NCBI GenBank assembly: GCA_050084515.1
Contig: CM114273.1
Span: forward strand, 26,474,001 to 26,538,000
Reading direction: 5' to 3'
DNA from: Blasia pusilla
Taxonomy: Eukaryota; Marchantiophyta; Marchantiopsida; Blasiales
DNA: 64,000 bases
The notes below the pieces were generated by a model. That model was not told where the DNA came from and did not search any database. It worked only from the letters and a program-made list of their open reading frames with translations. Below are positions 48,561 to 59,288 of the stretch, in pieces. Numbering within the stretch: position 1 is the first letter of the stretch; the number at the start of each line of letters is the position of its first letter. The translations under genes were made by a program, and so were the position numbers.

Positions 48561-48758
48561 TCTTCCTCCATACTTTTAATCCATTCGACTTTACATAGAC
48601 TTTCTTCAAAATAACTCAATTCTTGTCTTGAAGGGCAGTCATCATATATGCATGATGTGTTGTAAGGAGTCCTTTATTTATGAATCTATGAATAGGATGT
48701 GTGAATCTATTTGATCTACGAAGTTATTGTTTAGAGGTGGATATCTATAGTCATCCTT

Positions 48759-49066
48759 ATTGAAGATTGAGTTACAGTCAAGCTCATGAGACACCTGAAG
48801 TGCTACATTTGGCACTCACACGAAGTAGGGAAGCTTAATCTTGGTTAGTCAGTTAAGCACGATTATCTTAACTAGGGTTAGTTAATCACAGTTAGGCTAA
48901 CTCGAGACTATGGTTAAGGATAGGGTTAGGGTTGCTTGTACATACCTATATTTGAGAAGAGGATCAACCTCCATTCATTCTCTAATTGAAAATTTTATTC
49001 TCCATGGTGATGTATGTGTGTGAGAGCCGTTTTCCACCAGTTATGCTTGTTAAGCATTTTTCCACA
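48759..49066 (+). repeat. 5' LTR of copia copy B
   Basis: Begins tattgaagattgag, ends tttttccaca and carries atagggttagggttgc. It differs from the 3' LTR by about 20 changes by eye, plus a small deletion at the TATA-like region. Confidence 0.93.
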
Positions 49067-49078
49067 TGGTATCAGAGC
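49067..49078 (+). promoter_or_regulatory. Primer binding site (initiator tRNA-Met), copy B
   Basis: tggtatcagagc immediately follows the 5' LTR, a perfect plant copia primer site complementary to the 3' end of initiator tRNA-Met. Confidence 0.95.
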
Positions 49079-49575
49079 GGGAGGAGAACATCACTTGGTG
49101 TTTGAAGAGAGAAGAGAGGAGAAAGAAGGCACAATTTCAATTTGGGAGAAGGAAATTTTACTCTAAGCTCAGTGGGTGCAGATTTCAAGTGGAGCTTTGA
49201 TGGTGATAAAACTTTGGAGGCGCTTTTTAGGGCTTTTCCGTTCGAATCAGCCATCTAGGTCCGCATCGGCTAGAATGATGCCATGAGCTTGGTCAAAATT
49301 TCTTGTAGAGCTCATTGAGAGCTTTCCAACGCACTCAAAATCACTCGATTTTGACAATGTGAGCTCATGCAATAGTAATTTTTAGTGTAGGAAAGTGCAA
49401 TTAGTGAAGAAAAGTTGTGGAGTTTGCTATCTATAAGCCAATTTCGACTAGTTCTTTCATACAGTTGATCAATTTTGGAAAATTTCAGGTCAATTATTGT
49501 GTAGGAGTGGTCTATGCTTCAATTGGAGCAATAGAAAGTCTGAAATTACATTTTTTATGAGTAAAATCGTTTATC

Positions 49576-50358
49576 ATGGAATATTCCTCAACAACAATCA
49601 CAGGCAAGAAGCTAGACAAGCAGAATTACAATGTTTGGAAGTTTCACATGAAACAATTTCTCATGGGTCAAGAACTATGGGGGCTTGTCACAGGTGATGA
49701 GGTCAAGCCAGAAGGTGTCTCAACAGACTTGAATGTTCGCGCTTGGAACAAACGCGCAAGGCAAGTAATCCACTACATTTCAATAACGATCAGTTCGCCA
49801 ATGATAGGTCACATCCAAGATGTTGATATTCCGAAGGAGGCCTGGGATCCATTGGAAAAGCTGTTCCAGACATCTACAAAGGCAAGAAAGCTTCAATTGA
49901 AACAACAATTGAACAAAGTGAGGAAAGGATCGCAGAGCATCAATGATTATATTTTGAGTATCAAACATATTTTTGATCAGTTGAATAGCATTGGAGTGAG
50001 AGTAGAAGATGATGATCTGATCTTATTCACTGTTCAAGGCCTTCCAAAGGATTACAAGTCCTTTGAGACCTTTATCTCTATGAGAGAGAAGTTTACAACC
50101 TTTCAAGAGTTAGTTCCATTGTTGATCAGTGAAGAGATGCACCTGGTAGGTAGTGGTAGCTCGTCTAGTCTGCAAGAGAGTGCGCTATTTGCAGGTTATG
50201 GATCAAACAGAGGCAGGGGTCGTGGCAAAAACTTCCGTGGTCGTGGTGGATATCAAGCATATGGAGGAAGAGACACTCAATCATACGTCACTCAATCAAC
50301 TACGAACCAGTACCAGACACAATCACATGATGGTGATGGTGGAAACCGTTGGGGTTGA
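49576..50358 (+). CDS. copia gag (copy B), open but truncated before the zinc knuckle
   Basis: 260 codons. The start MEYSSTTITGKKLDKQNYNV is the usual copia gag opening. The UBN2-type capsid region follows (WDPLEKLFQTSTKARKLQLK; IKHIFDQLNSIGVRVEDDDL; VQGLPKDYKSFETFI), then a Gly/Arg-rich basic tail (GSNRGRGRGKNFRGRGGYQ). Gag would form the particle that packages element RNA in the cytoplasm. TGA ends it exactly where copy A also has TGA, and a second shared stop (50368-50370) follows. Downstream, the first half of the CCHC knuckle is deleted (copy A keeps it). The frame could still make a capsid protein without RNA-binding knuckle. No evidence of expression. Confidence 0.8.
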   Translation: MEYSSTTITGKKLDKQNYNVWKFHMKQFLMGQELWGLVTGDEVKPEGVSTDLNVRAWNKRARQVIHYISITISSPMIGHIQDVDIPKEAWDPLEKLFQTSTKARKLQLKQQLNKVRKGSQSINDYILSIKHIFDQLNSIGVRVEDDDLILFTVQGLPKDYKSFETFISMREKFTTFQELVPLLISEEMHLVGSGSSSSLQESALFAGYGSNRGRGRGKNFRGRGGYQAYGGRDTQSYVTQSTTNQYQTQSHDGDGGNRWG

Positions 50359-50499
50359 GGTCAGCACTAGAGGGTGAGATAAATGGTCACTATGCAAAGT
50401 TTTGCTTTAAGAAGAAGATAGATATGAGACTAGGAGCCTTACAACAACAAAACTATGGGGAGCAACAACACCAAGAGTAGTACCAAGAACATGCCTCAT

Positions 50500-51960
50500 C
50501 ATATGGGAGCAATGGTCAAGAAAGACTCGACAGCAGATTGGTACATTGACTCCAGTGCATCAAATCATATGACCTCACAAGAAAAATAGTTCAGTAGTTT
50601 GGAGCCGGTGAAAGATCCTGCAATTGTGCTCACAGGAGATGACACTCAACATCATATCACGCATACCGGTAAAGTTCCAATAGCATCAGATGGTCTTTGT
50701 GCTCTTGGAAATGTTCTCTATGTTCCTACCATTGCAAGAAATCTGATCTTTGTAGGACAAATAGTAGAACAGGGTTATCAAGTGAAGTTTAACATAGATG
50801 GTTGTTTCATTGAAACAATGGATGACCAGACTACAATAGCCAAAGGAACTACATCTAGCAGAATGTTCAAATAAGATGTTTCTATGCCAGAGATTCAAAC
50901 AGCAATGTATGGTCAAACCGGCCAACAAGTCACAGATCTAAATGTGTGGCATAAAAAATTGGACATATGAATCTTCAAAGATTACAGAGTCTTTCATCAT
51001 CTAATATAATAATAGGACTCCCTAAATTAGCGAGTCCTTTTACGTTAGAGGTATGTTCTGCTTGCCAATTTGGAAACAAGGTAGATTTCCTTTTCCAAAG
51101 CAAGATAGAAGAGCATCCAAGATATTGGAGTTGATCCACAATGATGTGTGGACAACATCACAAGAGAGCCTTAGTGATTGCCAGTAATTTATTTATTTAT
51201 TGATGAAACATAGGTATATATGGATATACTTTTTGAAAGCCAAGTCAGAGGTATTCTCAGTGTTCCAAACATTCAGAGTTCTAGTAGAGAAACAGACTGG
51301 ACAATACATTCTGAAATTGCGTTGTGATGGAGGAGGAGAGTATCTTTCAACAGAGTTTGATGACTATTTATGTCAGAATGACATCCAACGTCAAGTGACT
51401 TGCCGCTACACTCCACAACAAAATGGAGTGGCTGAGAGGAAAAATTGACATATTGCTGAAGCGACACGAGCTATGTTGAATGAGAAGAACACGCCTAAGG
51501 TGTATTGGGCAGAGGCTGTAGCATGTGCAGTCTTCTTAATCAACCGAACTCCAACAACATGAGTTCATGATAAAACTCCATTCGTAGTCTTCACATGAAG
51601 TAAACATGATATTTCCTTCTTGAAAGTATTTGGCTGTATCTGTTATGCTCATGTTCCTTCTGAGAGACGTCATAAATTAGACCCCAAGTCTGAAAGATGG
51701 ATCTTCATTGGCCTTGCTGATGGAACTAAGGGATATAAGTGCTACATTCCATCCTCTAGGCAGCTTATTATTAGTCGAGATGTTGTCTTTGATGAGCTAA
51801 AGTCATGGTATGCTCCACCTCTAAACTTGTCTGTTGAGGGGGAGAATATGACTATAAACCAACAGACATTGTCTTCAACTTCCCCAAGTACTAGTGCAGG
51901 ATTAAGAGAGGTCTTAGATTCATCCATGGACGGGAAGAGAACATATTCAGTCTGTTAACA
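50500..51960 (+). pseudogene. copia protease and integrase (copy B), broken
   Basis: Protease reads DWYIDSSASNHMT near 50548, with DSS in place of the catalytic DSG. Pieces of the zinc-binding pre-integrase region (WHKKLDI with frameshift; CSACQFG) and of the integrase core (DGGGEYLSTEFDDYL, then TPQQNGVAERKN near 51400) are followed by a stop. The integrase C-terminal part is open at 51620-51958 (MKVFGCICYAHVPSERRHKL; DVVFDELKSWYAPPL). Confidence 0.87.
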
Positions 51961-51971
51961 CTAGTCAGAGC

Positions 51972-53267
51972 TTGAGTCAGGTGTCAGAGGCATCTACCTT
52001 TGAACAACAACTTCGTAGATCAAGTAGAGTTACACATCCAGTTCATAGATTCATAAATGAAGGTTTCCTTACGACACATCATGCATATTTGATGACTATC
52101 CTTCAAGAGCAAGAGCCGAGTTGTTTTGAAGAAGCTGCGAGTAAAGCCGAATGGATTGAAGCTATGGAGGAAGAGCTTGCTCCATTAAGACATCAACAAA
52201 CATGGAGCTGGTTGATATACCTTCTGGTAAGGAAGCTATTGGTTGCAAATGGGTTTACAAAATCAAGCGCAATCAAGATGGTACAATTAACAGATACAAA
52301 GCGAGATTGGTGGCTAAGGGCTATGCACAAGAATATGGTATCGATTATGAGGAAATATTTAGCGACATTTAGCCGAAAGGACTTGAGAGAACTCAAGTGC
52401 TTCCTTGGTTTTGAGTTTATCAAGGTTGGAGAGAGCATGTGGTTACTACAACGATAATATGCTTTTCATATGCTTTCAAAATATGGTATGACGGCTTGTA
52501 AGCCAATCTCTACACCGTTGGACCAAAGCATAAAGCTAAGAGTGGATGAAGGAGAGCTGCTTGCAGATTCTAATATGTACAAGCGCATGGTTGGAAGTTT
52601 GATCTATCTAACTATAACCAGACCACATTTGAGCTATGTTGTTGGTCTAGTGAGCCACTTTATGCAAGCACCTCGAAAACCTCATCTTGATGCTGTGAGG
52701 AGGATTATGCGGTATGTGAAATTCTCTATTCAATTCGGGCTTCAATTTGAACCTTCTCCAAGTTTTCAATTAAAGGGATTCACAGATGCTGATTGGGTAG
52801 GAAGCGTGTCTGATCGACATTCCACATCTGGTTATTCATTTACTTTGGGAAGCATAGTTAGAAGTTGGGCTTCAAAGAAGCAAGCTACATTTGCTTTATC
52901 TTCAACAGAGGCTGAGTACAGAGGAGCAACCAATGCAGCAAGTGAGACGGTGTGGCTTCATCGATTACTTGTTGAGATTGGTATTAGTAACTTAGGACCT
53001 AGTGTAATATATGCAGACAATATTAGTAGCATCAAGCTTGCTAATAACCCTGTGTTTCATGCTCGTACAAAGCATGTTGAGGTGCACTATCATTTTATCA
53101 GAGAGAAAGTGCTTGCAATAGAAATTGATGTTGTGTATATAGGTACAGATCAACAAATTTTTGACATCTTTACAAAGGCATTGTCTAGAGATAAGTTTGA
53201 GATGTTTAGAAAGGATTTAGGCGTTAGAGATATCGATATGAGCTTGAGGAGGAGTATCAAAGATTGA
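51972..53267 (+). pseudogene. copia reverse transcriptase (catalytic core deleted) and RNase H, copy B
   Basis: The pre-RT stretch ([38 protein letters not shown]) is open. The frame then runs through RT N-terminal sequence in the wrong register, and at about 52375 jumps from codons matching YEETFS to codons matching DLGELKYFLD. This removes about 140 residues with the YVDD motif. The following part, to the end, is well preserved (MLSKYGMTACKPISTPLDQS; TDADWVGSVSDRHSTSGYSF; STEAEYRGATNAASETVWLH; TKALSRDKFEM). Confidence 0.92.
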
Positions 53268-53566
53268 GTTACAGTCAATCTCATGAGACACTTGAAGTGC
53301 TACATTTGGCACTCATACGAAGTAGGGAAGCTTAATCTTGGTTAGTCAATTAAGCACGATTATCTTAACTAGGGTTAGTTAATCACAGTTAGGCTAACTC
53401 GAGACTATGGTTGAGGATATGGTTAGGGTTTCTTGTACATACCCTCTATAATTGAGAAGAGGACCAGCCTCCACTCATTCTCTAATTGCAAATTTCGTTC
53501 TCCATGGTGGTGTGTGTGTGTGAGAGCCGTTTTCCACCAGTTATGCTTATTTAGCAATTTTCCACA
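53255..53566 (+). repeat. 3' LTR of copia copy B
   Basis: Begins tatcaaagattgag after the purine tract gaggaggag and ends ttttccaca, followed by the target duplication atcct. It keeps the tctataattgagaag TATA-like segment that the 5' LTR has partly lost. Confidence 0.93.
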
Positions 53567-53572
53567 ATCCTT

Positions 53573-53936
53573 TGTTAGTCATAGTTAAGTTGGAGTGTAT
53601 GTCATGTAACTCATAAGTAGAAAAGAACCAACCAAGAATAGAAAAGACAAATAATATGAGATAAAGATAAGACTAGAACCATAGATTTATGAAAGTAAGA
53701 TAAAGATGAGATTGGGGATAGATGTGATAAGATGAGATAGGGACATTAGAGTCCAAAGAAGATCCTCTTATGCTATGAGAAGAGGATAAGTGGAATAAGG
53801 ATGGGTAGAGCTAATTTGTCTTTTTTGTATCTATCTCTAAGTATATAAAGGAGGAGGAGAGGCCTCGAGGGATAGTCTACCTTTAAGAAACTATAAAGTG
53901 GTCTTATGAGCTTCAGAGTTACAATGGTACCAGAGC
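53573..53936 (+). mobile_element. LTR of another retroelement (E) with tRNA-Met primer site
   Basis: The segment from tgttagtcatag to gagttaca (53573-53923, TG...CA ends) carries a TATA box (gtatataaagg, about 53839). One base later comes tggtaccagagc (53925-53936), a known variant of the tRNA-Met primer site. It is therefore a 5' LTR or a solo LTR with primer site. No gag or pol was recognised downstream. It starts one base after the target duplication of copy B. A relative lies inverted near 42.6-43.3 kb. Confidence 0.6.
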
Positions 53937-55822
53937 AAGGTTGCTCTTCCAACGAGAGCAGATTACCCTTCTTGGAAGAATAACCAAATAATGATCCATT
54001 GTTGATTCGTAAAACCTATTTTCTCATTATTCAATAATAGTTAATATGTATTTGATTTGAGTATCCATCTTAGTACATTCTAGAGGAGTTGGTAACCAAG
54101 TGCCGAGTTCCATATGCAAAGCTTTAATCTGACTTAATTGCATGATCAAAATTTGAGGATGTTATGGTATATGAGACGCTGGGCAAGATAGTGTCAAGGG
54201 GTTGCTACTTATTTAGTTTTAGAGATCACATATGACCTAATTATAGGAGATGACCAACAAGCCTAAGTCACCCTTCCCTTTATGAGAAGTGACAACCTAA
54301 TAATGGAAGAACCTCTCTTTTTAGGACTAGAGCATGCTTAGATTCTTGGTTATTTGTATGGAGCCACTTGGGCCTTTGAGTTTCAAGGCTAGTGGCATGA
54401 GAGGAAGTGTTCTTTTGGTAGAGGGCTTTCATTCCCCTTCACACATTTGGTGACTTTAGGATTGGGGCCATGTGGGTAGTTAAAAGTGAGGGAGTGCATA
54501 ATGTACTCTTGGGTGCTTATGAGGTGCTAGGGTGAGATGATCTATATGCACATGTCACCTATGGAGGTGCCAAGAGGGGGTATACTCCAATTGAGGCTGG
54601 TTTGTGCCTTATCTTTCTATTACCCCTTGATCCACATATACATTGATGCCTAGAGATCGTGGAGAGTGGGCTAGGATTATATACGTAGACCATATCGTCT
54701 ATAAAGTTATGCGTATTGTTATCGTATATGAATCATAGTTGAGTGTTGGATAAGAAGACATCCACGCAATAACGTGCTATTTTCTAGTGTCAATAATAAA
54801 AGAAGTAACTAGTTAGGACTCGTGAAGGATCCTTGTAACTCTAAAAACCCGGTTTCTAAAAGAAATTATTAAAAACTTATTTTATATTTTATAGACATAG
54901 ATGCCATATGTCATACATCCTTAAGCTCACAAAGACTCGTGATGAATGCTCAAGGCCTATAGATTATTTGAAACCATACGATTTAATTACGAGTGGAGGT
55001 ATGATATGTAATTTACTTTTTAATTTACCTTAACAAGGCCGTCATGACTATTCCTCCAGATGTGGAAAAACGATTTTCTTTTTTTGCCAACCATATAATT
55101 TTCAATTTCAAAATATTCTCATTTAAAAAAATTGACATGTGAGCATCCACAAAAATCTCCGTATGGTGCTTTGAGTGGCCCATTTTGAGCTACCACCGCC
55201 TCCTCCAATTTAGTAGTCTTCGTCTAGTTTAGCACTCTCCCCGTGCTATGCGTCATGTCCAACCACGACGCTAAGATATAATTCAGACCATTCTCTGCGA
55301 CAGGATTACCGCATTCTCCCAACTTCATCGATAGGATTCCTGTTGTGGCTTTGGATTAGAAGCCCGAGTTCGCTTCGCTTCAACTTGTGCTGTGTTTTCT
55401 GTCATGGATAATGTTGACGGATGGCTTCCGTGTCGGGGAGAATGCTTCTGCCGCTGCTTCTGAGGAATTGCAGGTGATGTGGAAGAGATGGCAATCGTTT
55501 GAAATGTAAAATGGCGCTTCTTTTTTCAAGGAATGCGCTTTGGTCTTCATGCTATCATGAGCCACGATGATGAAGTGAAAGCTTGCACCCTTGAGTATGA
55601 ACGGGAAGTGGAGATTTGATGGAGTTCGTGTTGTGTTGTGTTATTGGTACTGATAACTGGATTAGTGAGCTTTGTGTAGGTTTATGAGATTCAGAGGCCA
55701 GTGGAGTGCTGATGCCAATACTTTACTGTGGTTTCCAGGAACCATACCGGAGAAGGAGTAGAACGATCGATAGGCTAAGTAGGGAGAAAGTATAATCTAG
55801 GTTTTCTGATGAATTTAGAGAG
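53937..55822. other. No gene seen; upstream region of the TRF-like gene at the right
   Basis: To about 55.1 kb the DNA looks like decayed element E interior. From 55.15 kb composition becomes more balanced and CT-rich, consistent with the promoter and leader of the TRF-like gene. No clear TATA box was identified. Confidence 0.4.
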
Positions 55823-58800
55823 ATGATGACCGCGAATTTAAGGCCACTTTCCGCTGCTTGTAGTCGGTTGATCGGGGCGGTACAGGGGAAAGAAGAGTCC
55901 GAGCGAGAGGGTAAACAAAGAGAATGGATCTGGGAGTTTTTCCTCAAGAATTGCACGGACGGGCAAATGATTGAGGAATTGATGAATTCCCTTCCTTTCC
56001 CAAATGATAATGTTAGTCTCAAGCGGATGCTACTTTTAAGATGCCTGTCAATGCAATTGTCAGCAGAAATAATCGATGAACTCACGCTAGATATTTTGAA
56101 GGGTCTTGGGGAGCTCTGTAGGTATACTAAAGGTTCAAGCATTAGAGGAGCCGGTGATGAAATTCCTGACGAATCTTGTGGTCCGCCGCTGAAGAAACGT
56201 AAAGTCTCTGGAAATAACGAGAATGTAGAGGTTGGACTTGCCTGTGTGGGTCCTGCGAACAGCTCTGACAATACTGTGAAGAGATCGTTGCCGAAGAGCC
56301 TAGTACAGGAGAGGGAGATGAGCCGGGAAGAGAAATCTAGGGATTCAAGAAAGGAAGAAACATTTGTGGATGGAGTCAAGGACTGGATTTGTGGTAGTCT
56401 TGAAGGTGCCAAATGCGGAAGAAACCCTATATTCCAGTCGTGTGAGCATTCCCACTGGGAGCTTCAATTGGCGGTGATGGTGGAGTTAACTGTCCAGCAT
56501 TTGAGAGGGGATGCTCTCAACAGGAAGGCATTCGAAAGTGCACTGAAGAGATACTGGGGAGATGTAGTTATGGACACTGAAGAGCCTGTTCTTCAACGAC
56601 AGGAAATCTCAATGGCGAGGGATAACATCAGAAATGAACTGTGGATGGTGAATAGTAAACCGGAGCTCCTGGAGAAAATTGTACAGAAGTATACGAAAGA
56701 ACTAGTACAGGAATTGCTAACATCGTTTTTGAATACAGCCTGGGCGGAGACTGGGAAAACCTTTCTGGATCTAGTAAGCACAGACGTGGTTAATGGGAAG
56801 TATAATCCTGCGAATTCTGACGTGCTAAGGGTGAAGAAGGCGGGAATTAGGGTTGAGGATCATGGTGTTGGGAATGGGAAGGAGCACGGAAAAGAGAAGA
56901 GCTTTGTAAGGTTTACACGAGGCAGATTTTCTAGTAGCAGAGAAAAGTTGCAGAAAACCTTCGGAATATTTGGTATGGAGTCCAATCAGAATGAAGAAGA
57001 TGAAGTGGTAGCAGCTCCTGCGAATTTAGGAAGTGGGAGATGTTTTGAGAACAGCTCAAATGGTTTAGAAATAGGAGTAATGTGCAACCGGCCAAACGTG
57101 GAGGACGGCTCAAAGATCGGTGCAGGTGCAACTGGAATCGGAGTCCGTGAGAAGAACTCAGAGATCTGTGAAGCAAGCGTAGGGGTAAATTCTACTGGAC
57201 GAGAAATTGACTCAGATTGGAGTCCTGATATGGTGGAAGCAGATGGAAGCAGAGAACATGAAGTTGTCAATGGGAGAGAGCATTTGGATGCAGAGAGAAG
57301 GCAGGATTGTGACAAAGAACAGGAGCAAGGAAACGAAGCTGGAGATGGTTTTCATGATGGAAAAGAAACTATGACTGCACCAAGTGGAATGGTGAATGTC
57401 TATTCAACTAATCCGAGTCCATCCTCTTGTTCCTTAGGACACAGGAGAGACTCAGTTTCTTCTCACATGGACAGTCAAACAAGAAGAGAAAAATCTGTAG
57501 CTGAAATTGAGGAGGGGCCGGGGGAACCGTACAGGTCATCAAGGACTCCTGACATGCAGTGTACGGAGCCTCAATCTCCCACTGAGAGAGCTGCTGTGGG
57601 AGAAAATGTAGCTTCTGCAGCTTCTCTGAATCGGTCGGATCAGATCCAAGTTTACTTAAGTCCACCTCCATGGTGTAGGTGTTGCAGTCCTTGTGGCTTG
57701 TTCAATTTCTTACAGCATCGTAGTGCTTCTGAGACTGAGATCACCAAATAGATTTGTATTTTCAATTAACTTGAGTGTGAATCTGTATTGCGTTTTTTAT
57801 GTGACTTTTTTTGATATTAACAGCATTGGGAGTATCAGCGCGAGGTGGTGAAAAGGAGGTGGGCCCAAGTTTCATTCAGAAACAGAATACTGGTTTTGTC
57901 ACTGTCGAAAGGCATGCAGGGGACACAGGAGCAGAAGGGACAATCAGTGCTGGAAAGCCTGTTGAGATACCTATTGCTGACACTCCAGAAACATCAAGAA
58001 TTCAAAGAAACTTGCGAAGGAAGCAGGTTCAACTGGATGCTGCTGTACAAGATCCTCTTCCAGACATCCTTGGTCAAAAAGTTACCAGTGTTCATTCCAG
58101 TCTCATGAAGCGAAATGCCACGGCTCGCACTCTAGAGGTATGGCCTACGCAATTTTTAGTCTTCTGTGCGTGACACATTTGACTTTGGGATCATCTACTT
58201 TTTCTTTCAGTGCCTGTAGTAAGTGGAAGGAGTGAGGATTCATAACTGTATGATACACCTCTGGGTTCATTGATTTGGTCAAACTTGGTGCAGTGGGAAG
58301 ATGAGGATGACATTGTGGAGAGTCCCTCAAGTTCTCCAACAAGATCCAGGCAAGTTCGTTTGCCTCCTGTTGGTGCTAGCAGGATCTCTCCACTAGTGGG
58401 CACTCGGAAGACTGGAACTTACGGTGCCAATGCGACATTGCAACGGAGAAAACCTCGGAAATGGTCTACTGAGGAAACGGACATTTTAAAGAAGGAAGTC
58501 TTAAAGTGAGTACAGTGACCTATCTTGATGTTTACTTTTGAAACTTGGGACCAGATTCCGGGTGCAGAAAGCATGTTGACATGACTCCTTGAATAAAATG
58601 AATTACACCTGCAGGTATGGCAAGGGTCGGTGGAAGTTGATTCTAGAGAGAAATCATGAACTATTTCATGGCCGCACAGAGGTAGGTCTTAATTCCCTGT
58701 CAATGCATTACCAATTTGTAGGTCACAATGATTCAGAAAGTGCTAATATATATGCTCAAAACCATTCAATCTATTTGGCTGGATCGCAGGTTACTTTTTG

Positions 58801-59288
58801 CCCATCTTTTTATCTAAAATTTAAGTGGTATCACCTTTCACAGAGGGTGCAATCCTGAACCTATAACTCGATAGATTTCATCACAAGAGTAATAGTTTAT
58901 ATTTGGCTCTTTTTGTTCTTTCAACTTACTGGCTTGCATGGAATCCAGTGTAAATTGTAGATCAACAGGTTACTCTTTTGCCCCTCTATATCTTGGATAG
59001 GGAGTATTCTAAACGTGGAAGCAAAGAAAAATCAACTCCAGACTAATATCAATATTACTTCATTTAGGCTTGCTGACCCAGAGAAAGTTCAGAAACAGTC
59101 TGATATGTCATGTGTAGTGTTTGTTCTAGGTTAACCGTTGAGACTGTTCTGCTGGTTCGCCAACTTGGCTTTTCACAATTCTGGAGTGTATGTACTCTGG
59201 TTGGTCACTGCAGGTAGACCTCAAGGACAAGTGGCGGAACTTGGAGAGATATGAAGGAATGAGCGTTGGGATGGATGAGCACATCTAA
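55823..59288 (+). CDS. TRF-like (TRFL-type) telobox Myb protein, five coding exons
   Basis: Plant TRF-like proteins bind telomere-type DNA through a single C-terminal Myb (telobox) domain. Proposed exons: 55823-57674, 57824-58137, 58294-58505, 58615-58681, 59214-59288. All introns are GT-AG (57675 GTAGGT; 58138 GTATGG; 58506 GTGAGT; 58682 GTAGGT) and all phases match. The product is 839 residues with stop TAA at 59286. Residues about 34-97 (WIWEFFLKNCTDGQMIEELM, SLKRMLLLRCL) match the N-terminal helical region of the family. PPLKKRKV (121-128) is a likely nuclear localisation signal. The Myb domain, about 775-828, has W779, W799 and W822 and ends in the telobox signature VDLKDKWRNLERY, assembled across exons 3-5. 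The first donor could instead be 57720 (15 residues more). The open frame running to 57751 is read-through into intron 1. The middle, about 300-720, is low-complexity and acidic. Confidence 0.92.

Larger units (their letters stand above)
46434..48758 (-). mobile_element. Copia copy C (minus strand), 3' half only, interrupted
   Basis: Same family as A and B. The 3' LTR is at 46746-46434 (minus strand), with a purine-containing tract just upstream (gacgggaag). RNase H (ASKKQPTMPLSSIELEYRGAT; ADNINSIKLANN) and the RT palm and thumb follow toward higher coordinates. A MITE (M3) sits in RT, inside the codons matching FRVCRLKKAL of copy A. At 48758 the element stops, exactly at the left target duplication of copy B. 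No continuation was recognised beyond copy B. Stops occur throughout. Confidence 0.88.
48759..53566 (+). mobile_element. Ty1/copia LTR retrotransposon, copy B (internally deleted)
   Basis: LTRs at 48759-49066 and 53255-53566, with a perfect target duplication atcct (48754-48758 and 53567-53571). LTR ends are TATTG/TATCA...CCACA, again TA...CA. The primer site is perfect. Gag is open for 260 codons. Two losses make it non-autonomous: the first half of the zinc knuckle is deleted, and about 400 bp of RT including the YVDD active site is missing at about 52375. It is closely related to copy A. Confidence 0.95.

Noticed and set aside
57675-57751. End of the 642-codon frame of the TRF-like gene
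   Set aside because: It runs into intron 1; splicing to 57824 keeps phase and leads to the Myb domain.
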